The translations under genes were made by a program, and so were the position numbers. A stretch of DNA of 64,000 nucleotides from assembly GCF_024213555.1 (NCBI RefSeq), contig NZ_JANAVO010000002.1:480269-544268 (forward strand), in the 5' to 3' direction. The stretch is from Allokutzneria sp. A3M-2-11 16. Lineage in GTDB: Bacteria > Actinomycetota > Actinomycetes > Mycobacteriales > Pseudonocardiaceae. The notes under the pieces are model-generated. The model had not been told where the DNA came from. It was given only the letters and a program-made list of their open reading frames with translations, and made no database searches. Positions 53,325 to 61,668 of this stretch are shown here, piece by piece. Position 1 is the first letter of the stretch, and each line of letters starts with the position of its first letter.

Positions 53325-54293
53325 ATGACCGGACCGCACCGCATCGCCGTGCTCGCGCTGGAGGGCTCGGTCGGCTTCGACCTCGGGGTGCCCACGCAGG
53401 TCTTCGGCGCCGCGCGGGACGAGGACGGCGAGCCGCTGTACGAGGTGCGCGTCTGCACCCCGGACGGTGGCCCGATCCGCTGCGCCGCGGGCTTCCGGGT
53501 CCAGCCCGAGCACGGCCCGGAGGCGCTGGACTGGGCGCAGACCGTGATCACCATCGGGATGCAGCAGGGCAGCCCGGTCAAGGACGGGGCGCTCGACCAG
53601 CAGGTGATCGACGTGTTGCGGCGGGCGGCGCGGCACGCTCGGATGATGTCGATCTGCACCGGCGCCTTCGTGCTCGCCGCGGCCGGGCTGCTCGACGGCA
53701 GGCCCGCGACGACGCACTGGAGCTACGCGCGCCGGTTCCAACGGCTGTTTCCGAGGGTCCTGCTCGATCCGGACGTCCTTTTCGTCGACGACGGCGACGT
53801 GCTGACCTCGGCGGGCGTCGGCGCGGGCCCGGACCTGTGCCTGTACGTCATCCGCCGCGACCACGGCAGCGGGGTGGCGAACCGGGCCGCCCGCCGCTGC
53901 GTGATCGCGCCCTGGCGGGACGGCGGCCAGTCGCAGTTCATCGAGCGCCCGCTGCCCGAGCCCGCCGGGGCGGGCACGTCGGCGACCCGCGAGTGGGCGC
54001 TGCACCGCCTCGGCGAGCCGCTGACCCTGCGCGAACTGGCCGAACACGCCCGGATGAGCGTGCGCACCTTCACCAGGCGCTTCCGCGAGGAGACCGGGAT
54101 GAGCCCCGGCCAGTGGCTGGTGCACCAGCGGGTCGAGCACGTGCGGCGGCTGCTGGAGGACACCGACCTGCCGGTGGACCAGATCGCGACTCGGGCCGGT
54201 TTCGGCACGGCGGCTTCGCTGCGGCAACACCTTCGTGCCAGGCTCGGGGTCGCGCCGAGCGCGTACCGCAGGACCTTCCGGCCGGCGGGCTGA
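53325..54293 (+). CDS. GlxA-type AraC-family transcriptional regulator
   Basis: Protein of 322 residues with an N-terminal DJ-1/PfpI-like domain (~1-170; core SICTGAFVLAAAGLLDGRPA, TTHW) and a C-terminal AraC-type double helix-turn-helix (ELAEHARMSVRTFTRRFREE, QIATRAGFGTAASLRQHLRA). The Cys in MSICTGAF occupies the nucleophile elbow of the DJ-1 fold, as in other GlxA regulators. The ATG at 53325 has AGGA about 9 nt upstream. It is divergent to the MFS transporter with a 70-bp spacer. It is followed by an S33 hydrolase 60 bp on, which may be its target as well. Confidence 0.9.
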   Translation: MTGPHRIAVLALEGSVGFDLGVPTQVFGAARDEDGEPLYEVRVCTPDGGPIRCAAGFRVQPEHGPEALDWAQTVITIGMQQGSPVKDGALDQQVIDVLRRAARHARMMSICTGAFVLAAAGLLDGRPATTHWSYARRFQRLFPRVLLDPDVLFVDDGDVLTSAGVGAGPDLCLYVIRRDHGSGVANRAARRCVIAPWRDGGQSQFIERPLPEPAGAGTSATREWALHRLGEPLTLRELAEHARMSVRTFTRRFREETGMSPGQWLVHQRVEHVRRLLEDTDLPVDQIATRAGFGTAASLRQHLRARLGVAPSAYRRTFRPAG

Positions 54294-54352
54294 GAGCAGG
54301 AACCCGGCGGCTGCCCCGCTCGTTCACCGGGGGCGGGGCCGAAGGGGGATGG

Positions 54353-55600
54353 ATGTCCACTGTGGACACGAACTGGGACGCACGAGAAGAGAAGCGGGAC
54401 CAGCGCAGCGAGCGGGTGATCGCGGAGTTCCGCCAGCGCCCCTCGGTGCGCAGGCTGAGCAGGCCGATGATCGAGGGCGGCTCGCGCCGGTTCGAGCTGA
54501 CCTACGTCCGCGAGGGCAGCCGGGGCGCGACGCCGCTGCTCGTCCTGCCCGGCGGCCCCGGCCTCGCCTCGGTGCTGCCCTACCACCGGCACCGGACGCT
54601 GGCCGCCCGCCGCGAGTTCGACGTGGTCATGGTGGAGCACCGCGGGATCGGCCTGTCCCGGCACGACGAGCTCGGCCACGACCTGCCCTTCGGCGCGCTC
54701 ACCGTGGACGCCGCGGCCGACGACCTCGCCGCCGTGCTCGACGACTGCGACATCGAGCGCGCGGTGGTGCTAGGCAGCTCCTACGGCGCGTACCTCGCGC
54801 AGACCTTCGGCGCCAAGCACCCCGAGCGGGTCGCCGGGATGGTCCTGGATTCCACCTACTCCACCGTTTCGGACTTCGCGGTGGCGCGGGACGAAGTGCG
54901 CCGGTTGCTGTGGCACGGCCGCGACGCGGCGACCGCGGGCATCGCGGCGAAACTGCGCGAACTGGTGGGCAGCGGCGTGATCCCGGCCGAGGAGACCGGC
55001 AGCGTCATCCCCGTCTTCTACGAGCTGGGCGGGCCCGCGCTGGTGGACCGGCTGCTCGACGCGGTGGCCGCGGGCCGGTGGGGGCCGTGGCGGTGGATGC
55101 ACCGGGTCGCCGACGAGGAGCTGGGCAAGCCGAGCCGGTACGTGCTGGAGCTGGACCTGGTCTCGGCGATGAACTACCGCGAGCTCTACGACCTCGAACC
55201 GGACGGCCTCCCGCTGGACCAGGCCGTGGCCTTCGCCAAGCACGCCAAGGGTTTCCCCGCTTTCGAGGGCGAACCGCGCTGCCTGTTGAGCGCACTGGAG
55301 GACTTCGACTGGCCGACCGCGGTGCTGACCGCCGAGCGCGACCTGCGGACCGTGCGCCCGGTGGCCGAGCGGACCGCGCGGCTGCTGCCGGACGGGGCGC
55401 TCGTGCCGTTCCGGGACATGCCGCACAGCGTGCTCGACAACCATCCGGTCGCCGCGCTGAACGCCGCCCGCGGGGTCGCGCTCGGCCAGCACCACCGCCT
55501 GCCCGCGATGGCGCCGAAACTGGCCGCGCTGCCCAGCGGGTCCGCGCGGTCGCTGCTGGGCCTGGGTCTGCGGACCTGGCTGACGGTGGCGCGCCCCTAG
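54353..55600 (+). CDS. Alpha/beta hydrolase of the proline iminopeptidase (S33) type
   Basis: Protein of 415 residues. The oxyanion loop is VLPGGPGLAS, the nucleophile is Ser in LGSSYGAYLAQ, the Asp is in VLTAERDLRTV and the His in DMPHSVLDN. FDVVMVEHRGIGLSRHD is typical of the S33 group. The start is the ATG at 54353 (GAAGGGGGAT upstream), and its first codons carry the 13-mer GTCCACTGTGGAC at 54355. The terminal stop TAG begins a CTAG that resembles the end of the MITE at 14248. The substrate is not defined; peptides with N-terminal Pro or lactones are common. Confidence 0.85.
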   Translation: MSTVDTNWDAREEKRDQRSERVIAEFRQRPSVRRLSRPMIEGGSRRFELTYVREGSRGATPLLVLPGGPGLASVLPYHRHRTLAARREFDVVMVEHRGIGLSRHDELGHDLPFGALTVDAAADDLAAVLDDCDIERAVVLGSSYGAYLAQTFGAKHPERVAGMVLDSTYSTVSDFAVARDEVRRLLWHGRDAATAGIAAKLRELVGSGVIPAEETGSVIPVFYELGGPALVDRLLDAVAAGRWGPWRWMHRVADEELGKPSRYVLELDLVSAMNYRELYDLEPDGLPLDQAVAFAKHAKGFPAFEGEPRCLLSALEDFDWPTAVLTAERDLRTVRPVAERTARLLPDGALVPFRDMPHSVLDNHPVAALNAARGVALGQHHRLPAMAPKLAALPSGSARSLLGLGLRTWLTVARP

Positions 55601-55608
55601 GTCATGTC

Positions 55609-56103
55609 TCAAGCCCGCGTCAGCCGGTTGGCCAGCGTGGACATCGTGTACGTGCCGATGCCCAGCACCACCTCCAGCGCGTTCTGCTTCGTGTAGCCGT
55701 GCGCCAGGAACGCGGACAGCGCCTCGTCGTCGACGGCTCCCGAGGTCGCCAGCACCGTGAGGGTGAACTGCCGTACCGCTTCGAGCCGTTCCTCGGGCAG
55801 TGTTCGTTGCTCGCGCAGCGCCGCGACCAGCTCCGGATGATCGCCGAGCTTCGCCGCGTGCATCTCGACGCACACGTGGCAGCCGTTGCGCACCGCCACC
55901 GTCATGATCACCGTCTCGCGGGCGGTCATGTCCAGCGTCGTGCTCTCGAAGATCCCGCTCAGCTTGAGGAAACCGTCCAGCAGGTGCGGTGACTCGGCGA
56001 GCCGGGCGACCGGCACCGGTACGAAGCCGAACTTCGCCCTGGTCGCTTCCATGGCCCGGCGGGACGCGGCGGGCGCGGTGTCGATCGTGTGCTCGGTAAA
56101 CAT
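55609..56103 (-). CDS. Carboxymuconolactone decarboxylase family / AhpD-like protein
   Basis: Protein of 164 residues. The core ETVIMTVAVRNGCHVCVEMH holds the CxxC of AhpD-like alkylhydroperoxidases plus the conserved His. The N-terminus is MFTEHTIDTAPAASRRAME, and the C-terminal helix ALEVVLGIGTYTMSTLANRL completes the fold. A CxxC suggests disulfide-based peroxidase rather than decarboxylase activity. The ATG at 56103 lies 25 bp from the divergent MarR start, and an 11-bp inverted repeat sits just beyond. Control by that MarR is therefore likely, as for organic-peroxide responses. Confidence 0.87.
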   Translation of the reverse strand: MFTEHTIDTAPAASRRAMEATRAKFGFVPVPVARLAESPHLLDGFLKLSGIFESTTLDMTARETVIMTVAVRNGCHVCVEMHAAKLGDHPELVAALREQRTLPEERLEAVRQFTLTVLATSGAVDDEALSAFLAHGYTKQNALEVVLGIGTYTMSTLANRLTRA

Positions 56104-56117
56104 GCGGACCCCCGGTA

Positions 56118-56163
56118 AACTCGACAACGTGGTTGACGAAAAGGTAAACCAGGTTGTCGAGTT
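56118..56163. promoter_or_regulatory. Putative MarR operator overlapping the marR start
   Basis: AACTCGACAAC (56118-56128) and GTTGTCGAGTT (56153-56163) are an exact 11-bp inverted repeat, 24 bp apart. GGTAAAC also occurs twice as a direct repeat (56114, 56143). The repeat spans the GTG at 56129, so the regulator may block its own start. Confidence 0.6.
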
Positions 56164-56626
56164 GCGCAACCCTCCCGGGTTCGAGCTGCCCCTGCTGCTG
56201 TTCGCCGGGTTCCGCTCGATCATCGACCGGCTGCACGCGGAGCTGGCCGCGCAGGGGCACCCCGACGTGCGCCCGGCGTACGGCTTCGCGATGCAGGCGA
56301 TCGGGGTCGCCGGTGCCACCGCGAGCGAGCTCGGCAGGCGCCTGGGCGTCTCCAAGCAGGCGGCGGGCAAGACGGTGGACCGCCTGGTCGCCCTGGGCTA
56401 CGCCGAGCGGGCCGACGACGCCGCCGATGCCAGGCGCAAGCTCGTCCGGCTCACCCCGCGCGGCCTCGACTCACTCGCCCGGTCGGCCGCGATCTTCGAC
56501 GAGCTCCGCGCACACTGGGAGAAATCCCTTGGCGCACAACAACTCCAGCAGGTCGAGTCGGCGCTGCGCACGATGGCCCCGGCCGACGGGTTCCGCCTCG
56601 ACGCGGCGAGCTGGTTCGGCGCCTAG
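56129..56626 (+). CDS. MarR-family transcriptional regulator (CMD-linked)
   Basis: Winged helix-turn-helix protein of about 165 residues: LPLLLFAGFRSIIDRLHAEL (dimer helix), ATASELGRRLGVSKQAAGKT (reader) and the wing RADDAADARRKLVRLTPRGL. The best start is a GTG at 56129; an ATG at 56102 is in frame but would overlap the divergent CMD gene. The true start could also be further downstream, since there is no obvious ribosome site and the message may be leaderless. Its stop overlaps the convergent F420-type gene by 4 nt. No Cys that would act as a peroxide sensor is visible in it. Confidence 0.82.
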   Translation: MVDEKVNQVVELRNPPGFELPLLLFAGFRSIIDRLHAELAAQGHPDVRPAYGFAMQAIGVAGATASELGRRLGVSKQAAGKTVDRLVALGYAERADDAADARRKLVRLTPRGLDSLARSAAIFDELRAHWEKSLGAQQLQQVESALRTMAPADGFRLDAASWFGA

Positions 56627-57531
56627 CGGGGCGCCAGCTCGGTCAGCGCGGCCTCAGCGCGCCGCATCGACTCCGCCGGATCGGCGTCCGGCGAACCGAT
56701 CTCCGGGTCGAAGTTGAGGTCGGCGAACACCTCGGTCACGCCCTGTTCGGCGAGCACGGCGAGGTCGCCGCGGATCTCGGCGAAGGACCCGGTCAGCGGA
56801 CGCCGCCCGGCAGCACCTCCGGGGCCCACCATGACCGGCCCGCGGCAGACGAAGCGCAGAGCCGACGCATCGCGCCCCGCGTCGGCTGCCGCCTCGCGGA
56901 CGAGCGCGATCGAGTCGCCGATGGTGCGCAGATCGGTGCTACTGCTGCTGATCCAGCCGTCCGCGAGCCGCCCGGTGCGACGCAGAGCCGCTTCCGCCTT
57001 CGCCCCGAGCAACACCGGCGGATGCGGCCGCTGAACCGGCTTCGGATCCATCCTGGTGCGCGGAACGCGGTAGAACTCGCCTTCGTGCTCGACCTCCTCG
57101 TCCGTCCACAGTGCATGGAGAGCGGTGACGAACTCCTCCGCCCGGCGTCCGCGCCCACGCGGGTCGACACCGACCGCCGCGAACTCCTCAGCGGCCCAAC
57201 CGATGCCGAGCCCCACGTCGAGGCGGCCGCCGGACATGATGTCCACCGTGGTGAGTTGCTTGGCCAGCAACACGGGCGAGAAGAACGGCAGGTTCAGCAC
57301 GGCGACGCCGAGCCTGATCCGCTCGGTCAGCGCCGCGACGTAGGACAGCGCGACGATCGGGTCCTGCACGGCCCGGTACGGCTCGCCCCAGGACGCGTCC
57401 ACCGGCGACAGCAGCCGTTGGAACGTCCACAGCGAGTCGTAGCCGAGCTCCTCCGCGCGGCGGGCGACCCGAGCGAGGTTCGGCGGGGTCGCCCACGAGC
57501 CGGACACCGGTGCCGCGAAACCGATCTTCAC
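56623..57531 (-). CDS. F420-dependent luciferase-like oxidoreductase (LLM)
   Basis: TIM-barrel protein of 302 residues. MKIGFAAPVSGSWATPPNLA begins the fold. LGYDSLWTFQRLL, RIRLGVAVLNLPFFSPVLLA, GGRLDVGLGIGWAAEEF and PPVLLGAKAEAALRRTGRLA are the standard LLM class blocks; ADGWI ends the central strand. The family uses F420 or flavin. F420 is expected in actinobacteria. The ATG at 57531 is clear. The substrate is not defined. The stop overlaps the convergent MarR gene. Confidence 0.87.
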   Translation of the reverse strand: MKIGFAAPVSGSWATPPNLARVARRAEELGYDSLWTFQRLLSPVDASWGEPYRAVQDPIVALSYVAALTERIRLGVAVLNLPFFSPVLLAKQLTTVDIMSGGRLDVGLGIGWAAEEFAAVGVDPRGRGRRAEEFVTALHALWTDEEVEHEGEFYRVPRTRMDPKPVQRPHPPVLLGAKAEAALRRTGRLADGWISSSSTDLRTIGDSIALVREAAADAGRDASALRFVCRGPVMVGPGGAAGRRPLTGSFAEIRGDLAVLAEQGVTEVFADLNFDPEIGSPDADPAESMRRAEAALTELAPR

Positions 57532-57547
57532 CGGGCCACGATAACCC

Positions 57548-58975
57548 TCACGTCGCGAAACAGCCGCAGCCCGAGCTCCCCCACTCCATCTTGGCCGTCT
57601 TCGCCGCTTCCTCGGCGTCGGCCAACATGCGCAGCCGCTGCTCCCGCGTGATCAGGCGTCCGCGCGCGACCACGGAGTCAACGCGCCGGGTGTTGCGGAT
57701 GTCGGCGAGCGGGTTCGCTTCCAGGACAACGAGATCCGCGTCCTTGCCCGGCTCGACCGTCCCGGAGTTCCGACCGAACGCCCTTGCGGCGTCCCGAGTT
57801 GCCGACTGGAGCGCGGCCATCGGGCTCAACCCGACCTCCACCAACAACTCCAGCTCGTCGTGCAACCCGAAACCCGGGAAGCAGTACGGGTTGTTGGTGT
57901 CGGTGCCCGCGAGCACCCCCACACCGGCGGCATGCATCTCGGCCACCAATCGTTTCTGCGCGAGGAAGAACTCCCGTGCCGGTGCGATGGATCTCACCAT
58001 GCCTTCCCAGTACGTCCGCATCGCCGCCGGGACGTACTTCAGCCGTGGGTCGTCACGAAGGGCCTCGACCGGCGAGGACAGCACCTTGAGCACGTGCAGC
58101 GTCGGCACCTGCCACGTGCGGTTGCGGCGGAAATCCGCGTACAACGCCGCCGCCTTGCCCTGGTCGTGGTGGCGCGCCGCGCCTTCTTCCAGCTTCCGCA
58201 CCGCGTTGTACCAGCCACGCGAGTTCGCCGGATCCACCGGCAACCGCGCGATCCGCTCGCGCAGTTCCGCCTCGTTGGTCGCCGTCGCGGTGAACAGGCC
58301 GAAGAGGTGCTCGATCGTGCGCTGCCCGGAATCGCTCGCGTACCGCGCCGCGATCCGGTCCGGCAGGTGTCCCGCGAAGGGAACGCCCCGGCCGCGGCAT
58401 TCATCGGCGATCGCGGCGTAGGTGGTTTCGTCGAGGTACTGGTAGATCTTGACGAACTCCGCACCGCCCGCCACCGCGGCGCGCACGGCCGCCCTGGCCT
58501 CGGCCGCCGTGCGGACCTGGGTCGCCCCGGCCTCGGCCTGCAACGAGTGCGGACCGTCAATGATGTTGCTGGACAACAGGATTCGCGGCCCGGCCAGCTC
58601 GCCGCGGTCGATTCGACGCCGGAACTCGTGCACATACGGGAAGCTCCACATGTCCCGCACACCGGTGACCCCGTTGGCCAGGAACAGCGGCGGGAAGATC
58701 CGGTCCCACGGCATGTGGTGCACGTGGGCGTCCCACAGCCCGGGGATCACGAACTTCCCGCGCACGTCGACCACGCGACAGCCGCGCGGGGCCTGCCGCT
58801 GTCCTACCGAGACGATGCGGTCCCCGTCCAGCACGATCGTCGCTGGCCGGGGCGCCGCTCCGGTCCCGTCGACGAGGACCCCGTTGACGAGCGCGGTCCG
58901 CTCCTCCGCGGCGGAGTCACCCGCCGTCAGCGCGAGCCCGAGCATGCCGAGGAACCGTCTGCGTGAAGCCGTCAC
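57548..58975 (-). CDS. Tat-exported amidohydrolase
   Basis: Metal-dependent hydrolase of 475 residues of the imidazolonepropionase-like amidohydrolases. The leader SRRRFLGMLGLALTAG is a twin-arginine signal. Metal ligands are in GLWDAHVHHM (two His), the carboxylated Lys in EFVKIYQ, His in FAGHLPD, His in IEHLFG and Asp in LAGTDTNNP. The C-terminal beta sandwich (NPLADIRNTRRVDSVVARGR) completes the fold, and the protein ends in an unusual GCGCFAT. Possible substrates are cyclic amides, lactones or organophosphates; none is shown. It is exported folded with its metal, as usual for Tat. Confidence 0.85.
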   Translation of the reverse strand: MTASRRRFLGMLGLALTAGDSAAEERTALVNGVLVDGTGAAPRPATIVLDGDRIVSVGQRQAPRGCRVVDVRGKFVIPGLWDAHVHHMPWDRIFPPLFLANGVTGVRDMWSFPYVHEFRRRIDRGELAGPRILLSSNIIDGPHSLQAEAGATQVRTAAEARAAVRAAVAGGAEFVKIYQYLDETTYAAIADECRGRGVPFAGHLPDRIAARYASDSGQRTIEHLFGLFTATATNEAELRERIARLPVDPANSRGWYNAVRKLEEGAARHHDQGKAAALYADFRRNRTWQVPTLHVLKVLSSPVEALRDDPRLKYVPAAMRTYWEGMVRSIAPAREFFLAQKRLVAEMHAAGVGVLAGTDTNNPYCFPGFGLHDELELLVEVGLSPMAALQSATRDAARAFGRNSGTVEPGKDADLVVLEANPLADIRNTRRVDSVVARGRLITREQRLRMLADAEEAAKTAKMEWGSSGCGCFAT

Positions 58976-59023
58976 GCCCTCGAAGTTACCGAATCACGCG
59001 CTGTGCGGTTCGGCCGTGAAGAC

Positions 59024-59455
59024 TCAACCCTGGGAGATGTAGGCCTGGAGCTGTTCGCCGTGCTCCTCCAGCTGCGAGATCCGGCTCTTCACCACGTCAC
59101 CGATGCTGACGATGCCGACGAGCACGCCGTCGCTGAGCACCGGGACGTGCCGGATGCGCCGTTCGGTCATCTGCACGGTGAGGGTGTCGACGGACTCCTC
59201 CGGCCCGCAGGTGAACACCTTGCTGGTCATGATCGCCGAGACCGGCCCGTCCAGCACGCCCGCCCCGTGCTCGTTCACCCGGCGCACGACATCGCGCTCG
59301 GAGACGATCCCGGCGAGCCCGCCCTCGCCGTCGACGACGACCAGCGCGCCGACGTTGTGCTCGGCCAGCGCCGCGAGCAGCGCGGTCACCGACCTCTGCT
59401 GTTGGATGGTGGCCACGGCTGAACCCTTGCCGCGCAACACGTCCGCGATCCTCAT
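59024..59455 (-). CDS. Tandem CBS-domain protein
   Basis: Cytosolic protein of 143 residues made of two CBS motifs. CBS1 is ~1-65 (ALAEHNVGALVVVDGEGGLA, GIVSERDVVRRV) and CBS2 ~75-130 (VQMTERRIRHVPVLSDGVLV, GIVSIGDVV). Such pairs bind adenosyl ligands such as AMP, ATP or SAM and report energy state to a partner. No effector domain is fused, so the target is unknown. The ATG at 59455 follows GGAGT. A CCCGAA-TG-TTCGGG palindrome lies at 59529-59542 upstream. Confidence 0.9.
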   Translation of the reverse strand: MRIADVLRGKGSAVATIQQQRSVTALLAALAEHNVGALVVVDGEGGLAGIVSERDVVRRVNEHGAGVLDGPVSAIMTSKVFTCGPEESVDTLTVQMTERRIRHVPVLSDGVLVGIVSIGDVVKSRISQLEEHGEQLQAYISQG

Positions 59456-59562
59456 GGGAGTCTCCGTTCCTCGTCGGAGCGGTGCCTACCCTCCGGCACG
59501 CTAGCGACTGGGCCCCGCACCGCGATAGCCCGAATGTTCGGGTTCACCCACTTCGCCGGTGT

Positions 59563-60408
59563 TCACGCCACCTGGGACGAAGGGGCGTCGTAGGTGTTGC
59601 AGGCGGCGGTCGAACGCTTGCGGAACCCGTCTGTCCCCCAGCGCACCTGGTTGGGGATCTTGCCGTGGGTGTCGTCGGCGACGGTGTCGTTGAAGGAGCG
59701 GACAGCGGCGTCGGCGAGCTGCCTGGTGACCGTGCCGCGCCCGGCCGCGGCGGCGATGAACAGGCCGGAGAAGCAGTTGGCCTGCAGCTCCTGGCGGCGG
59801 ATGAGCTCCAGGCCCGCCGGGCTCTTCTCGCCCGCCTTGCGCACCGCCATGCCGTTGGCCAGCGCGATCCCGCTGAGCAGCTGCACGTGGTGCCCGTACT
59901 CGTGCCCGAGCAGGTTCAGGTGCCCGGCCCGGTGCGACTCGACGGCGTCGAGCACGGTCGCCCTCGGCACGTAGATCGTCCGGTCCGCGCCGCAGTAGAA
60001 CGCGGTCGCCTCGTCGCCCGCGGGCGCGGGGCCGCAGCCGGTGGTCGGGTTGTCCTCGATGTTCAGCTCCGGCGAGCCGAACGGCAGGTTGGCCTGGTCG
60101 AGCGCGGGCCGCCAGGCGTCGTCCATGCAGGTGATCATGGCCTTGTAGTAGGCCCGCAGCTGCTCGGCCGCCCGGCCGAACTTCGGCAGCCCGCAGGTGA
60201 TCTCGCGCAGCCCGATCCCGTTGGCCAGCAACGGGTTGTCGCCCGTCTTCAGCGCGGGCCGCACCACCGGGCGCTCGGTCGTGGTCGCCACCGGCGGGGC
60301 TGCCTCGACCGCGACCCCGCGCACCACCCCGGCCTCCGGCTCGAACACCAGCACCGCGGCGAACACCACCGCTGCCGCCAGCCCCGCGACCGCCTCGCGC
60401 ACTCCCAT
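59563..60408 (-). CDS. Neutral zinc metallopeptidase (YpfJ/putative neutral protease family)
   Basis: Protein of 281 residues anchored by an N-terminal hydrophobic segment (AVAGLAAAVVFAAVLVFEP). The zinc motif is LGHEYGHHVQLL (HEXXH), and the third ligand Glu lies in RRQELQANCFSGLF. Cys pairs (ITCGLP, MITCMDD; TTGCGP, FYCGAD) likely form disulfides, in line with an extracytoplasmic domain. The family is widespread in actinobacteria with unknown substrates. The start is the ATG at 60408. The gene is 16 bp downstream of the 60425 gene on the same strand. Confidence 0.87.
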   Translation of the reverse strand: MGVREAVAGLAAAVVFAAVLVFEPEAGVVRGVAVEAAPPVATTTERPVVRPALKTGDNPLLANGIGLREITCGLPKFGRAAEQLRAYYKAMITCMDDAWRPALDQANLPFGSPELNIEDNPTTGCGPAPAGDEATAFYCGADRTIYVPRATVLDAVESHRAGHLNLLGHEYGHHVQLLSGIALANGMAVRKAGEKSPAGLELIRRQELQANCFSGLFIAAAAGRGTVTRQLADAAVRSFNDTVADDTHGKIPNQVRWGTDGFRKRSTAACNTYDAPSSQVA

Positions 60409-60424
60409 CGGGCCAGCATAGGGT

Positions 60425-61015
60425 TTACCGGGTACCGCCCTGGGTGGGTCGATCAGCGATCTCGTCGTTGAGCCTGCGGAACCGGCGGTAGTCGCCGGGG
60501 CTGACGAACATCGGCGGGACGCGCAGCAGGAACCACGCCAGGACGAGGTCGGCCTGCCCGTAGGTGGTCCACTCCCCGCCGAAGCGGGTGAACAGCAGCA
60601 TCCGCCAGCGGACCCGCTCCCGGAACAGGTCGACCTCGGCCTCGGTGAAACCCCAGTACCGGAGGTTGCCCTCGATCCGCTCCTTGACCTCGTCGTAGTC
60701 GCGGTCCAGGAAGGGTTCGAGCAGGTGCCCCCACACGTCGGGCCGGTGCACCAGCGTCACCCCGGCCGCCCACAGCCGCTCGGCCAGCTCCTCGCTCTGC
60801 TCGGCGGCGAGGAAGATCGTCCGGCCGTCCCGTAACCGCAGCTCCGGCGGGGTCGCGGACGGATCGGCGTCGCGGATGTCGGACCACGCGACGAAGTCGC
60901 CGACGTAGCTCGCCTCGGCGCAACCGGCCTTCCAGCGCAGCCGCATGCCGTCCGGTTCGAAGCAGACGGGACCGGAGACGGGGAGATAGGCGAACACGAA
61001 GGCCAGTATTACCAC
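60425..61015 (-). CDS. Hypothetical protein
   Basis: Unrecognised protein of up to 196 residues. After a short hydrophobic start (VILAFVFAYLPVSGP) it has a beta-rich part (CFEPDGMRLRWKAG, SYVGDFVAWSDIRDAD, GRTIFLAAEQSEELAERL) that resembles a PH-like fold, then a helical C-terminal region. The GTG at 61015 is the longest start but overlaps a TAATACT-like promoter element; GTG at 60997 is an alternative. The gene could be co-transcribed with the zinc metallopeptidase 16 bp downstream. Confidence 0.6.
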   Translation of the reverse strand: MVILAFVFAYLPVSGPVCFEPDGMRLRWKAGCAEASYVGDFVAWSDIRDADPSATPPELRLRDGRTIFLAAEQSEELAERLWAAGVTLVHRPDVWGHLLEPFLDRDYDEVKERIEGNLRYWGFTEAEVDLFRERVRWRMLLFTRFGGEWTTYGQADLVLAWFLLRVPPMFVSPGDYRRFRRLNDEIADRPTQGGTR

Positions 61016-61074
61016 TTACAGACAGGGATAAGCGTGATTTCGGCCCCGGGCGGCCCACTCGGCACCCATCCGGC

Positions 61075-61668
61075 TCACGGCCATGGTCCAAGATCCACCG
61101 GACACGGCGCCCGACCGGCGAGTTGTGCGGCACGTTCCTGGACCGAGCCGGTCAGCTCCACGCCCTCGGGCAGGCGCCCGGCCAGGAACACCTGTAGGTG
61201 CGAGCACAGGTGCTCCGGCCAGTCCGCGGTGCGGTAGCCCAGGTCGAGGTCGGCGGTGTGCACCTCCAGCTCGCGCCAGTACGCCAGCACGGTCCCGGCC
61301 AGGTCGCCCTGCCGGTAGCTCACCGGCCGCGCCCAGTCCGCCTCGCCGACCGTGCCCCACACCCGCTCCAGTTCCTCGGTCGCCGCGACGAGCCCGCGCA
61401 CGGCTTCCTCGGCAGGGCGGGTGGCTCCGGCTTCGATCGCGGCCGCGCGTCCGGTGGCTCCGCCGTCGTAGACCTCGATCGTGCGGCCGGCCAGCGCGTA
61501 TTCGGCCTGCCTGGTGAACGCGGCGGCCAGGTTCGCCAGGTGCACCACCACGTGCAGCCGCGACCAGCCGGGCAGCGCGGACGGCTCCGCCAGCTCCGAT
61601 CCGTCCACAAGGGACAGAAGTCGGCGGTGTCCGTTGTGGATCTCGGCCAGTCGTTCGATCACGGCCAC
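61075..61668 (-). CDS. Maleylpyruvate isomerase/mycothiol-dependent DinB-like protein
   Basis: Protein of about 197 residues. The helical N-terminal part carries LPGWSRLHVVVHLANLAAAF, the metal-binding signature of the mycothiol-dependent maleylpyruvate isomerase/DinB superfamily, with ligands His and His/Asp. The second part has ELEVHTADLDLGY with the His-Asp motif. These proteins use zinc plus mycothiol for isomerase or transferase reactions. The GTG at 61668 has AAGGAG 5 nt upstream; GTG at 61662 overlaps the previous stop as GTGA. It is coupled to the PNPOx-like gene. Confidence 0.85.
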   Translation of the reverse strand: MAVIERLAEIHNGHRRLLSLVDGSELAEPSALPGWSRLHVVVHLANLAAAFTRQAEYALAGRTIEVYDGGATGRAAAIEAGATRPAEEAVRGLVAATEELERVWGTVGEADWARPVSYRQGDLAGTVLAYWRELEVHTADLDLGYRTADWPEHLCSHLQVFLAGRLPEGVELTGSVQERAAQLAGRAPCPVDLGPWP

